Part shown: positions 1-9,800 of the stretch, in pieces | Position numbering within the stretch: position 1 is the stretch's first letter | Layout of the letters: each line of letters opens with the position of its first letter | Assembly (NCBI GenBank): GCA_023336205.1 | Contig: JALQCR010000008.1 | Span: 124,001 to 188,000, forward strand | Length of the DNA stretch: 64,000 bases | From: Pseudanabaena sp. Salubria-1 | GTDB lineage: Bacteria > Cyanobacteriota > Cyanobacteriia > Pseudanabaenales > Pseudanabaenaceae | Reading direction: 5' to 3' | The notes under the pieces: model-generated | What the model was told of the DNA's origin: nothing | The model's input: only the letters and a program-made list of their open reading frames with translations | Database searches by the model: none | Program-made: the position numbers and the translations under genes

Positions 1-720
1 GATGGTCAGTGTTCAGTATGGGTAGATCGTTTGGATGCTACTCATGATGCTCAAAGAGAGCTACTGTTCACCATGGTACATGGAATCTACTGTGATCCTG
101 CAAGTCCAGAGCCAGCACGTCTTAATACTTTAGATTTGTGTGGTGCTTATAGTGAAAAATTCACATCGGCTATTCGTTCAGATCTCATTAATAAGCATTC
201 GGAGTATTTAGCTAAAGGAGATTCCACTAGACATACAGCTTCTCAACAGTTTTTTGAAAAACTCAGTTTACTGAATTTGCTCAATGAGTCAGAAAGGCAC
301 ACAATCATATCCAAATCTGTTGGAAAACTTTGGACAGTTCATCAAGAATTCAATAACTTCTATAACGAACCGCCATTCGCAGAACGACTAGAGCAGCTAT
401 CTCAGCAGGGAGCATTACCCGAAACAGTACAGGAAGCGTTTGTTCAAACAGTTGTTGGCTGTTACATAGGAAATGGTTATGGTGTATCTCGATTAGCCGA
501 ACCATCTTATACGTCAATGATCAAAGCATTCTCACCACGGGAAATTACTATGATGATACGTCTTGCTCGTTCCAATTCCGTAGTTTCACAAAGGATCAAA
601 GATGGTGGCTCATGTCGTCAGAGATTTATTCAAGCTTTGAATTTAATTGAGGAGTCCAGCGTTCCAAATAGTTTCCAAGTAGAGTACGAAAAATTGATTG
701 GGCAACAAAGAAGAGGGTAG
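1..720 (+). CDS. Unknown protein, 5' end outside window
   Basis: The reading frame is already open at base 1, so the N-terminus lies upstream of the window; the TTG at position 31 is only an internal possible start. At least 239 residues are present, ending at TAG 718-720. The protein is soluble and mixed helical, with no signal peptide or membrane segment visible. I do not recognise a family. A Cys in the first residues (D-G-Q-C) and the mid-protein segment VVGCYIGNGYGVSRLAEPSY are the most distinctive parts. It stands alone, followed by a terminator-like hairpin. Confidence 0.6.
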   Translation, partial: DGQCSVWVDRLDATHDAQRELLFTMVHGIYCDPASPEPARLNTLDLCGAYSEKFTSAIRSDLINKHSEYLAKGDSTRHTASQQFFEKLSLLNLLNESERHTIISKSVGKLWTVHQEFNNFYNEPPFAERLEQLSQQGALPETVQEAFVQTVVGCYIGNGYGVSRLAEPSYTSMIKAFSPREITMMIRLARSNSVVSQRIKDGGSCRQRFIQALNLIEESSVPNSFQVEYEKLIGQQRRG

Positions 721-739
721 CTTGATCGCTGATCTTGTA

Positions 740-769
740 GGTGCGTTAATGAAATGTAACGTACCTTTT
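740..769 (+). terminator. Hairpin followed by a T run
   Basis: Arms GGTGCGTT (740-747) and AACGTACC (758-765, one wobble) are followed by a run of T. The same GGTGCGTT..AACGCACC unit with a GAAATGT loop occurs after the gene ending at 40589, and half-copies occur near 40800 and 41550, so it is also a dispersed repeat. Confidence 0.6.
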
Positions 770-838
770 TTAGTGCCAAATAGGGATTCATTGTTATCCA
801 CAGCTATAATGGCATTGTAAATTAACAACACAAAAGTT

Positions 839-1114
839 ATGGCAGTTCGTCAACGGCGTTACAGCAAAGAAGAATTAGCTCGGCGTGGACAAGAACTTTA
901 TGAAACCTGCATTCAGCAGCAAGTAGAATCTGGCAATATCGGTAAGATTGTAGCGATTGATATTGAAACAGGAGCCTTTGAAGTTGCTGATCATGTTTTA
1001 CCAGCAACCAATAAATTATTTACGCGATATCCTGATGCCCAACCTTGGGTTATCCGCATTGGGCATAGTGCTGTTTATCACTTTGGCGCACGGAGTTTGG
1101 TAAAGCCCAAATGA
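839..1114 (+). CDS. Small conserved-looking protein paired with a protease
   Basis: This 91-residue protein begins with a basic, helical N-terminus (RQRRYSKEELARRGQELY) and ends in a beta-rich part (PWVIRIGHSAVYHFGARS). Its stop codon overlaps the start of the downstream retropepsin-like gene by four bases (ATGA), which indicates translational coupling. I recognise the pairing as one seen in cyanobacteria but know no assigned function. An antitoxin-like or adaptor role for the protease is inference only. Confidence 0.65.
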   Translation: MAVRQRRYSKEELARRGQELYETCIQQQVESGNIGKIVAIDIETGAFEVADHVLPATNKLFTRYPDAQPWVIRIGHSAVYHFGARSLVKPK

Positions 1115-1479
1115 TGCAGGGAGTTGTAAATCGTCGCTGTGAGGCAACACTTCCATTGGTTGTGGGCAATGAGAACGGACAAAGGCAAGTTATTGATGCT
1201 GTCATTGATACAGGCTTTAATGGTTTTCTGACATTGCCATCCTCCATCATTACCGCTCTTGATTTGCCGTGGAACGCTTCCGACATTGTTACATTAGGTG
1301 ATGGCAGTGAAACTTTATTTGATCTATATTCTGTAACAATTATTTGGGATGGACAGTTTCGTGAAATTGATGTTGCTGAATCAGAGACTGACCCTTTGAT
1401 TGGAATGTCACTTCTCTACAAGTATGGATTACGGATAGATGCCGTTGAAGGAGGTATCGTGAGAGTTGAAGCATTATGA
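1111..1479 (+). CDS. Clan AA (retropepsin-like) aspartic protease
   Basis: A single-domain 122-residue protein with the aspartyl-protease signature VIDTGFNGFLTLP at residues 32-44, where Asp34 in DTG is the expected catalytic residue. A second conserved-type segment, DPLIGMSLLYKYGLRID, lies near the C-terminus. Single-domain proteases of this clan work as dimers, each chain giving one DTG motif. No signal peptide is visible, so it should be cytoplasmic. It is translationally coupled to the 91-residue gene just upstream, which may supply the substrate or a regulator. Confidence 0.8.
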   Translation: MMQGVVNRRCEATLPLVVGNENGQRQVIDAVIDTGFNGFLTLPSSIITALDLPWNASDIVTLGDGSETLFDLYSVTIIWDGQFREIDVAESETDPLIGMSLLYKYGLRIDAVEGGIVRVEAL

Positions 1480-1719
1480 CGCAGTAGAAAGTTCAAGGCG
1501 ATACGCCCGTTAAAGTTGGAAATTTCTATCCGAGATTGTGCCATGAAAAATGCTTAACTTCGTTATTAAGCTCCGAGAAGTTATTGGCGATTTCTTTCAG
1601 AATGCGTCCCGATGTAAAGACAAATAATTGTTAATGCGATCGCTTAAAAATCACAATACACAGTGCGATCGCTAATCTTGTAGAGTTAATTAAATCAAAC
1701 CATTATCCATTACAAAAAA

Positions 1720-2295
1720 ATGGTTTCTATTAAAGAAAATGTTCCTCAAACAACCCCAGAAGAATACTTTGCTTGGGAAGAAAAGCAGCTAGAAAAACAC
1801 GAACTTATCAACGGTCAAGTTTACGCCATGAGCAGCGGTAGCGTTAATCATAGCCGCATCGCAATACGATTTACGACTATAGTGGATACCCACTTAGACG
1901 CTAGTAGTTGCATAACAGGTAACTCAGACCTAAGAATTAATATTGTTGGCACAAATAACTACATCTACCCCGATGTCAGCGTTACTTGTGACGATCGCGA
2001 TAAAACCACAACCCAATACATTACCTACCCATCCCTCATCGTTGAGGTTCTTTCCCCTAGTACCGAATCCTATGACAGAAGTGGCAAATTTAGACTGTAC
2101 CGCAAAAATCCAAACTTACAAGATTACTTATTAGTCAGTTCCACCAGCATTGAAATGGATTTATACCATAAAAATGAGGCTGGCGAATGGCTTATCATTA
2201 ACTACCAAGAAGGCGACACCGTAGAACTAAAAAGCATTAACTTAAGCTTTCCCATCGAGCAAGTCTATCGCGGTTTAGAATTGAAACCAGAATAA
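1720..2295 (+). CDS. Uma2 family (DUF820) endonuclease-like protein
   Basis: At 191 residues this is the normal length for Uma2 proteins, a PD-(D/E)XK-fold family greatly expanded in cyanobacteria. Typical features are the N-terminal TPEEYFAWEEKQLEKHELINGQVYAM region, a YPDVSVTCD segment holding the active-site Asp, and LIVEVLSPST holding the Glu-x-Leu motif. The ATG start is preceded by an A-rich leader after two HIP1 sites. It stands alone. The biological role of the family is not settled; nuclease activity is predicted from fold only. Confidence 0.85.
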   Translation: MVSIKENVPQTTPEEYFAWEEKQLEKHELINGQVYAMSSGSVNHSRIAIRFTTIVDTHLDASSCITGNSDLRINIVGTNNYIYPDVSVTCDDRDKTTTQYITYPSLIVEVLSPSTESYDRSGKFRLYRKNPNLQDYLLVSSTSIEMDLYHKNEAGEWLIINYQEGDTVELKSINLSFPIEQVYRGLELKPE

Positions 2296-2557
2296 TAACT
2301 CAAATCAGAAAATAAATAGAGAGTACTAGCGATCGCCTTTAGGAGATAGATTGTCGATGCGATCGCACAGAACTAAGAGACTCACAGAGCTGTTTCTAGA
2401 AATTGAATGGTGTAGTTGAGATATGGAGAAGAATTCGAGCAATCGGGATTGGATTGTTAGTAATTTCTTCTTTTTGGGTTTTGGGTAGACTGATGCATTT
2501 GTTACAAAAAAATGTTAATCTTAATAAAAAGTTAAGTTTTGTTGCTACCCTAAATCT

Positions 2558-4294
2558 ATGCTTCGTCTCGAACACATCCAAAAAATTTATCCTACTGGTG
2601 AAGTCCTCAAAGACGTTAACTGGGAAGTCAAAACAGGCGATCGCATTGGTTTAGTCGGCGTAAATGGCGCAGGGAAATCAACACAGCTAAAGATTATCGC
2701 AGGGGAAATCGAACCCACCTCAGGACAGGTCGTCCGTCCTACTAGCCTCAAAATTGCCTACCTCAGTCAAGAATTTGATATCGAAGAGAGCCGCACAGTT
2801 AAACAAGAGATGTGGCAAGCATTTCAAGAAGTACGCGAAATTCAAAAACAATTAGCAGTAGTCCATCATCATTTAGAAAATTTAAAAGATGGTGAGGACT
2901 ACGAACCAATTCTCAAAAAAATGGATCGCTTCCAACGCCAGTTTGAAGACCACAATGGCTATGAACTGGAAAGTCGCATCGATAAATTATTGCCAGAGCT
3001 AGGATTTAAGGCTGACGACGGCGATCGCTTTGTCAGCGAATATAGCGGCGGTTGGCAGATGCGTATGGGCTTAGGCAAAATTTTGCTGCAATCTCCAGAC
3101 TTGTTATTGCTAGATGAACCGACAAACCATTTAGATTTAGAAACAATTGAATGGCTAGAGAAGTATTTGCGATCGCTTAGCACGCCAATGGTGATCGTCT
3201 CCCATGACCGTGAATTCTTGGATCGCCTTTGTACATCGATTGTAGAAACCGAGCGCGGCGTATCCACAACTTATTTAGGAAATTACTCATCTTATCTAAC
3301 CCAAAAAGCTGAAGCTAAAGCTGCCCAAGGCGCAGCCTTTGAACGCCAGCAAAAATATATTGAGAAACAACAGGTTTTCGTCGATCGCTTCCGTGCGAGT
3401 GCTACCCGCAGTACCCAAGCTAAAAGCCGCGAAAAACAACTGGATAAAATCGATCGCATCGAAGCACCTGATAGTGATGTCAGATCTTTGAAATTTCATT
3501 TCCCGCCTGCGTCTCGAAGCGGACGGGTTAGCGTTCAGATTAAAGACCTCACCCATGCTTACGGTGACCAAATCCTATTTTTAGGTGCAAATCTGGAAAT
3601 CGAAAGAGGCGATCGCGTTGCCTTCCTAGGACCCAACGGTGCAGGAAAATCCACTTTGTTAAAAATGGTGGTTGGAAAAGAAGACTATAACGAAGGTGAA
3701 ATTACCCTTGGTCATAATGTGCTAATTGGTTATTTTGAACAAAACCAAGCCGAAGCTCTGGACTTACATAAGGACGTATTTCATACAATTCACGATGATT
3801 TCCCCAAGATGACCCATGAAGAAGTACGCGGTGTCCTTGGTAAGTTCTTGTTTAGTGGAGACACTGTATTTAAGCAAGTACGCGATCTCAGTGGTGGTGA
3901 AAAAGCAAGACTAGCCCTCGCAAAAATGTTGCTCACACCAGTGAATTTCCTCATCCTTGATGAGCCAACAAACCATCTTGATATTCCCGCCAAGGAGATG
4001 CTAGAAGCAGCTTTACGAGAATACGAAGGTACGGTAGCAGTTATCTCCCACGATCGCTATTTCATCTCGCAAGTCGCCAATAAAATCGTGGAAATTCGTG
4101 ATGGCGATCTTTGTGTATATGCTGGCGAATATGCCTACTATCAAGAAAAAAGAGAAGAGGAAACCAGAGAGGCTAAATATAAAGCAGAAATGGCTGCAAA
4201 AGCTGCAAAAGATACGCTAAGAAAGGAAAAAGAAAAAGCAAAACAAACGGAAAAACGTCAAGAAAAACAACAACAAAAGGTTAAAGCAAAGTAA
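2558..4294 (+). CDS. ABC-F family ATP-binding protein
   Basis: This 578-residue protein carries two ABC cassettes in one chain and no membrane segments, as in the ABC-F class that acts on the ribosome rather than in transport. Cassette 1 has Walker A GVNGAGKST, signature YSGGW and Walker B LLLLDEPTNHLD. Cassette 2 has GPNGAGKST, LSGGE and FLILDEPTNHLD. A charged linker of about 80 residues separates them (ERQQKYIEKQQVF..), and a Lys/Glu-rich helical tail of about 60 residues ends the protein, which resembles Uup-type members. The exact subfamily (Uup, EttA or YbiT-like) is not certain from reading alone. Confidence 0.92.
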   Translation: MLRLEHIQKIYPTGEVLKDVNWEVKTGDRIGLVGVNGAGKSTQLKIIAGEIEPTSGQVVRPTSLKIAYLSQEFDIEESRTVKQEMWQAFQEVREIQKQLAVVHHHLENLKDGEDYEPILKKMDRFQRQFEDHNGYELESRIDKLLPELGFKADDGDRFVSEYSGGWQMRMGLGKILLQSPDLLLLDEPTNHLDLETIEWLEKYLRSLSTPMVIVSHDREFLDRLCTSIVETERGVSTTYLGNYSSYLTQKAEAKAAQGAAFERQQKYIEKQQVFVDRFRASATRSTQAKSREKQLDKIDRIEAPDSDVRSLKFHFPPASRSGRVSVQIKDLTHAYGDQILFLGANLEIERGDRVAFLGPNGAGKSTLLKMVVGKEDYNEGEITLGHNVLIGYFEQNQAEALDLHKDVFHTIHDDFPKMTHEEVRGVLGKFLFSGDTVFKQVRDLSGGEKARLALAKMLLTPVNFLILDEPTNHLDIPAKEMLEAALREYEGTVAVISHDRYFISQVANKIVEIRDGDLCVYAGEYAYYQEKREEETREAKYKAEMAAKAAKDTLRKEKEKAKQTEKRQEKQQQKVKAK

Positions 4295-4319
4295 TATGCA
4301 ATCAGCAATTTTGATTGCA

Positions 4320-4386
4320 AAAGTTGGTTTTGATGAAAGTCTGCCTAAGACTGTCTTTCATCAAAACCAACTTTGGGATTTTTTGA
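4320..4386 (+). terminator. Terminator-like hairpin after the ABC-F gene
   Basis: Perfect 20-bp arms (4320-4339 and 4355-4374) enclose a 15-nt loop that can itself form AGTCT/AGACT. A T-rich tract follows (GGGATTTTTTGATA). Confidence 0.75.
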
Positions 4387-4404
4387 TATAAGCATATTAT
4401 TTTT

Positions 4405-5349
4405 ATGTTGAATCACATTGCAAAGAAACGCAATTTGATAGAACGTTATTCCCAAGGAGAGCGAAACTTTGAGGGATGGGATTTGAAGGGTGTAGATTTG
4501 AGTAAAGTAGATCTCAGTAATGCGATCTTACGCAACGCAAATTTAGCTTTTGCAAATTTATGGGAGGCAACCCTCTGTAACGCCGATCTATCAGGCGCTA
4601 ATTTATCCGATACCGACCTGTGCGGAGCCTCGTTGTTAGACTCAAATCTTAGTAATGCCATTATCAACCGTACTAACTTCAGTTATGCGGGGCTGAGTGG
4701 CGTACAGTTTCAAAATGTACAGCTTAGTAGTGCTAACTTTCGGCTAGCAATTCTAAATTGTACAAATTTACGTGGGATGGATTTTAAAGGCTCAAATTTA
4801 CAAAAGGCTTATTTATTAGAAGCTAATCTTGCTAATACAGATTTAAGTCATGCTAACTTGCACCATGCATTTTTGTTTCGGGCAAATTTGAGTCGCTCTA
4901 ACTTACAAAATGCCGATCTCAGTGAAGCCGATCTCAGTGAAGCAAGTTTACATGGCGCAAATTTAAAGGGAGCAAATTTGTGTGAAGTAGATTTACGGGA
5001 AGCTGATCTTGATCGCATAGATTTCAGTGAGATCAATCTCCGTCTAGCCAATTTAAGCGGACTAAATTTGAGCAATGTCAATTTTATTGGTAGCAATTTA
5101 AGCAAAGCTATCTTGCGCAATGCTATTTTGCATGGTGCTTGTTTTAACGGCGCAAATTTGTGGAATGCCGATCTAACTAATGCTGATTTAACACGAGCCG
5201 ATTTGACGGGGGCAGATTTGCGCGGGGTAAACTTTGATGGGGCTAATCTAAAATATGCGCTGGTAGATGTGGGATGGATGGATGAAGCTAGGATCTGCCA
5301 AACGATATTACCAGACGGCAGTATCTCCTATCGAAGTTGTCTTGAGTGA
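4405..5349 (+). CDS. Pentapeptide-repeat protein
   Basis: A 314-residue protein built almost entirely of A(D/N)LXX pentapeptides (for example NADLSEADLSEASLHGANLKGANL-type strings) between residues of about 25 and 285, which predicts a right-handed quadrilateral beta-helix. The short N-terminal helix (KRNLIERYSQGERNFEGWDLKGVDL) and the C-terminal cap (DEARICQTILPDGSISY) are typical of cyanobacterial members. No signal peptide is seen. Its stop codon overlaps a possible GTG start of the next gene, rnc. Cyanobacteria hold many such proteins of unknown function. Confidence 0.9.
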   Translation: MLNHIAKKRNLIERYSQGERNFEGWDLKGVDLSKVDLSNAILRNANLAFANLWEATLCNADLSGANLSDTDLCGASLLDSNLSNAIINRTNFSYAGLSGVQFQNVQLSSANFRLAILNCTNLRGMDFKGSNLQKAYLLEANLANTDLSHANLHHAFLFRANLSRSNLQNADLSEADLSEASLHGANLKGANLCEVDLREADLDRIDFSEINLRLANLSGLNLSNVNFIGSNLSKAILRNAILHGACFNGANLWNADLTNADLTRADLTGADLRGVNFDGANLKYALVDVGWMDEARICQTILPDGSISYRSCLE

Positions 5350-5396
5350 GATATAGCAACGTTTCGCGCCGCGCAACAAGCGTTATATTAGTCAAA

Positions 5397-6080
5397 ATGA
5401 AAGACTTGTTTATTTTTAAGGATGAAAAATTATGGCGAATGGCGCTTACCCATCGCTCGTACGTCCATGAAAACCCTTGTGTAGGGGAAGATAATGAGCG
5501 CTTAGAATTTTTAGGCGATGCTATTTTAAACTTTTTGAGTGGTTCCTATCTCTACCGCCAACATGCAGATCTTGGGGAAGATGAACTTACTCGTCGTCGA
5601 GCAGCTTTAGTTGATGAAAAACAGTTAGCTAATTTTGCGATCGCCTTAGAGTTAGATACTCAAATCCTATTAGGCAAAGGCGCATTACGTGATGGCGGCA
5701 ATAAAAGTGACAACCTTTTAAGCTGTGTATTTGAGGCGATGATTGGCGCTTTTTATCTAGATTGTAATTGTGATGTCGAGGCGGTGCGTCCTGCGGTGGA
5801 GGCGTTATTTGACTCAGTACCACCAGAATTAGTAAATACACGCGCTGATCTTGATGCTAAAAATCGTTTGCAGGAATGGGTTCAGTCTTATATTGGTCAC
5901 ATTTTGCCAAGATATACCACCGAAAAAGTAGGCGGAACCGATCATACGCCCGAATTTGCGTCTAAAGTATATGTTGGCGATCGCCTATATGGTCAGAGTA
6001 TGCGAAATTTTTCTAGCAAAAAAGAAGCAGAACGAGCAGCCGCGCTAGATGCCTTAGAACAAATAGAAAGAATGTTATAA
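5397..6080 (+). CDS. rnc: Ribonuclease III
   Basis: RNase III cleaves double-stranded RNA in rRNA and mRNA processing. The catalytic domain shows LTHRSYVHE, then the family signature NERLEFLGDAIL with its acidic metal-binding residues, and a second acidic site in CVFEAMIGAFYLD. A double-stranded RNA-binding domain follows (NRLQEWVQSYIG ... FSSKKEAERAAALDALE). I chose ATG 5397, giving 227 residues. A GTG at 5346 would add 17 residues that do not look conserved and would overlap the previous gene by four bases. It is followed by a double palindrome and rimM. Confidence 0.93.
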   Translation: MKDLFIFKDEKLWRMALTHRSYVHENPCVGEDNERLEFLGDAILNFLSGSYLYRQHADLGEDELTRRRAALVDEKQLANFAIALELDTQILLGKGALRDGGNKSDNLLSCVFEAMIGAFYLDCNCDVEAVRPAVEALFDSVPPELVNTRADLDAKNRLQEWVQSYIGHILPRYTTEKVGGTDHTPEFASKVYVGDRLYGQSMRNFSSKKEAERAAALDALEQIERML

Positions 6081-6085
6081 GTTTT

Positions 6086-6164
6086 CAAATTCTCGCTTTG
6101 CGAGAATTTGGTATATGGGTAAGGATAGGCGGCGCGAAGCGCCGCCTATCCTTACCCATATACC
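6086..6164. repeat. Two adjoining perfect palindromes between rnc and rimM
   Basis: The first palindrome has 11-bp arms (6086-6096 and 6100-6110) and a TTT loop. The second has 26-bp perfect arms (6110-6135 and 6139-6164) and a GAA loop, with the core GGCGGCGCGAAGCGCCGCC. They share base 6110. Either can act as a transcript-ending or transcript-stabilising hairpin. Both belong to the GC-NNN-GC palindrome group described in the findings. Confidence 0.85.
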
Positions 6165-6192
6165 GAGAATGTGACAAACAAGGGTGAAATAT

Positions 6193-6738
6193 ATGGCTGA
6201 AGATTGGTTAATGATTGGCAAAATTGTCTCACCGCAAGGACTGAAAGGCGAGGTGAGAATATTGTCTTATTCGGATTTTCCTGAGCGCTTTGAGACTGCT
6301 GGTAAACGTTGGATCGCGGCTTCGGAAAAAGAGGAGCCACAAGAAATCATGATGCTATCGGGACGAGAAATTGCTGGAAAAAAGAATCTCTTTGTAGTGC
6401 GACTTGAAGGGATTAATGATTGCGATCGCGCTGAATCGTTGCGTAATTATGTGATGTTTATCCCCACTAGCGATCGCCCTTATCTAGGGCATAACGAGTA
6501 TATGATCGCGGATTTGGTGGGTTGCAATGTTTATCATCAACCAACGGGTAAGTTATTGGGAGAAGTGATCAGTATTGTCGCCGCAGGAAATGATCTATTA
6601 GAAGTTCGTAATCTTGAAAACAATGAAATAGAACTTATTCCTTTTGTCGAAGCGATCGCGCCATTTGTGGATATTGATCAAAAGAGAATTGAAGTAGTCC
6701 CTCCACGCGGACTCATCGATAAATGGCTAGAAGCCTAA
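6193..6738 (+). CDS. rimM: Ribosome maturation factor RimM
   Basis: RimM assists 16S rRNA processing and 30S head assembly. The N-terminal beta-barrel shows the family start WLMIGKIVSPQGLKGEVRI and SYSDFPERF. The C-terminal PRC-barrel shows DLVGCNVYHQPTGKLLGEV and the terminal VVPPRGLID. ATG 6193 has AGGG at a proper distance upstream; GTG 6184 would add only three residues. The stop codon lies inside the left arm of a palindrome whose centre is corrupted by homopolymers. Confidence 0.93.
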   Translation: MAEDWLMIGKIVSPQGLKGEVRILSYSDFPERFETAGKRWIAASEKEEPQEIMMLSGREIAGKKNLFVVRLEGINDCDRAESLRNYVMFIPTSDRPYLGHNEYMIADLVGCNVYHQPTGKLLGEVISIVAAGNDLLEVRNLENNEIELIPFVEAIAPFVDIDQKRIEVVPPRGLIDKWLEA

Positions 6739-6827
6739 AGAGTTGGGGGGGGGGGGGGGGGGGCGGCGGGGGGGGGGGGGGTTTTTTTTTTTTTTTTTTT
6801 TTTCAAAGCGCCCAACTCTTTAGGCTT
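6731..6827. other. Palindrome with a homopolymer artefact in its centre
   Basis: Perfect 17-bp arms (6731-6747 and 6811-6827) flank a run of G with a few C, then about 23 T (6745-6803). The right half still shows CAAAGCGCCC, so the intact element was probably a palindrome with a GC-AAA-GC tip like others in this window. The homopolymer block is most likely a sequencing or assembly error at a strong hairpin. The palindrome would terminate the convergent genes rimM and mfd. Confidence 0.7.
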
Positions 6828-6837
6828 AGATTCTAAT

Positions 6838-9800
6838 TTAAGCTTCGGCTTTAGCAAGATGCATTTTATCTAGCCACTCAATCAGGCTGTCAAGCTGTTT
6901 ATCATGAGATAAAGAGCCTAGACCTCGCACTGTGACATTACCTTGACTATAGACAAATCTTGACTGCAAATGGCTCGGCAAATGCTGATGTAGTAATTTC
7001 CATGCTGGTTCTTCCATCTTCGACTCTAGGACTACATGCTGTTTTCCTTCAGGCTTGATGCGAGAGAAGCCTATTCTCTTGGCAATTAACTTTAGTTCCA
7101 TTACTTTCAGAAGTTGCATCGCAGGAGCAGGGACATTCCCATAGCAATCTTGCCAATCTTCGATAATTTGCGCAAGTTCGCGTCGTGAAGTCACCGAAGA
7201 AACGGCTCGATATGCACTCATCTTGCGATCGCCATCGGGAATATATTCCGCAGGGATAAAGGCGGTAATCGGCAAATCGATCTGAGTATCATCGACTTCA
7301 GGAATCTCGGAGCCACGTATTTCCGCGATCGCTTCTTGCAGCATCTCCATATAAAGATCAAAGCCGATCGTGTTGATTTGTCCAGACTGTTCCGCACCTA
7401 AGAGATTGCCCACACCGCGAATCTCCATATCGCGCATTGCTAATTGATAGCCTGAGCCTAGATGCGTAAATTCCTGAATCGCTTTGAGACGTTTGCGAGC
7501 AACATCGGTTAGTTCACCCTTCTCTTGATAAAACAACCATGCATGGGCTTGAATGCCAGCCCGACCGACGCGACCGCGCAATTGATACAGTTGCGCAAGT
7601 CCAAATCTTTGAGCATCTTCGATAATGATCGTGTTCACGCGAGGAATATCAAGTCCCGATTCAATAATTGTGGTGCAAATCATCATGTCTGCCTCACCAC
7701 TATTAAAACTAAGCATAGTTGCTTCTAATTCAGATTCTGGCATCTGCCCATGGGCGATCGCCATCCGTACCGAAGGCAACATTTCATGAACTCGCGCCGA
7801 GACTTCCTCAATATCATCAATGCGCGACACCACATAAAAAATCTGTCCACCGCGATCGAGTTCTTGACGAATGGCAGCCCTCACTAATTCAAGGTTATAG
7901 CGAGAGAGGTGGGTCATAATTGATCGCCTTGATGGCGGCGGGGTGGTAATCAGACTCATTTCGCGCACCCCAGACATCGCCATATATAAAGTTCTCGGAA
8001 TTGGCGTGGCTGAGAGGGTGAGTACATCAACTTCCGTTTTCATGGTTTTGATTTTCTCTTTTTGGGCAACTCCGAAACGTTGCTCTTCATCAATTACTAA
8101 TAATCCTAAATCTTTAAATTCCACATCTTTAGATAAAAGCTGATGTGTGCCCACAACAATATCTAGTTCACCAGTTTTGAGCTTGCGACAGATTTCTTTT
8201 TTCTCAGATGTAGTGCGGAAACGATTGAGAAGAGCGATATTGACTGGATAAGCAGCATAGCGTTCTTGCAAGCTGTGATAATGCTGTTGTGCGAGAATTG
8301 TTGTTGGTACGAGTAAAGCGGCTTGTTTCCCAGTCGTCACAGCTTTAAAAATAGTGCGAATGGCGACTTCAGTTTTTCCAAATCCTACATCACCACACAC
8401 AAGCCGATCCATCGGACGAGCACTTTCCATGTCTTGTTTGACATCTTGAGTTGCCTTAAGTTGATCGGGTGTCGCCTGATAAGGGAAAGAATCTTCCATT
8501 TCCTGCTGCCAAGGATTATCGGGCGGGAAAGCATATCCAAGCTGTTGCGATCGCTTAGCATAAAGTTCTAATAAATCAAAAGCAATCTTTTTAATCGCTT
8601 TCTTTGCCTTAGCAGTTGTGTTTGCCCAAGCCTTGCCCGTCATCTTATGTAGCTCTGGTCTGCCCTCATTCATGCCGCGATAACGAGATAGGATCGACAT
8701 CTGATCGACAACTACACGCAACAATCCATCGGCATATTTAATAACTAGATATTCACGAGTTTCATTATTTAGGGTCAACTTCTCTAATTTGACAAATTGT
8801 CCTACACCGTGATTTTTATGGACAACGTAATCACCTGCGGAAAGTTTATTTAAATCAACTTGTTTAGAGACTGCGCGTCTACGCTTGCGCACATAGTTGG
8901 GAGTGCCAAGGGCATGCTGTCCAAAAAATTCGCGATCGCTGATCACCACAATTCTATAAGTCGGCAACACAAAGCCTTGAATTTCGGCAGTACCTGAATA
9001 TTTCAAAGCGACGGCGATGCGCAGGTTATGGGTTTTCTCGATCGCAGGATAATCGCGGACATTAGGAATAAACTGGGCTTGGCAATCATGCTCTTGCAAG
9101 AGCGCAACCGTGCGGGAAGGCTGAGCCGAAACGAGAATGATTTTATATTTTTGTTCGCGGTAGTCACGGATTGTTTGGGCAAGTTTGCCAAACTGGTGAG
9201 GAATTGCAGGGATTGAACGGCTGGACATATTCACGCCGCGAGTCTCTTCGGCTAGTTCAAATAATTCGAGGCGATCAAATTTTTGGATTTGTTCTAGACA
9301 TTCAGCAAAAGAGCGATGGAGTTTTCTCTCAACTCTTTCTCCCCTCTCCCTCTGGGAGAGGGGCTGGGAGGGAGGGCAGATCTCCTCGGCAGATTCGTAC
9401 CAGCGATCGCAATGCGCCTGACATTGATCGATTTCATCAATTACCACTAAGCATTGCTCTGATTTAGGCAAATAATCCAACAGAGAAGCCGTAGAGCTAG
9501 GGTGAACTGCAAACCCTTGAGTAGTGAATTCATCATCAAGATCGCGATCGCTTTGTGGCAATTTACCGAGAATATGCCCATAGCTAATTGGAGCTAATAA
9601 AACGGAAGCAATACTATCAAGGGGTCTTTGGGTGGAAGGCTCAAATTCGCGTATACGTTCTATTTCATCGCCAAACCAGTCAATCCGCACGGGCATTTCA
9701 CTGGAAACAGGGAAAATATCAATAATATCGCCACGCCTTCCCCAATGTCCTTCTGTTTCGACCGTTGATGTATATTCGTAACCCATCAAAGTCAATTTCT

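Noticed and set aside
6745..6803. G-quadruplex or regulatory poly-G/poly-T tract
   Set aside because: Uninterrupted runs of this length occur only at three places and coincide with a palindrome or broken genes, which points to sequencing artefacts.
7525..9467. Several plus-strand frames of 60-98 codons across mfd
   Set aside because: They lie opposite the conserved mfd coding sequence, lack ribosome sites and resemble no protein.
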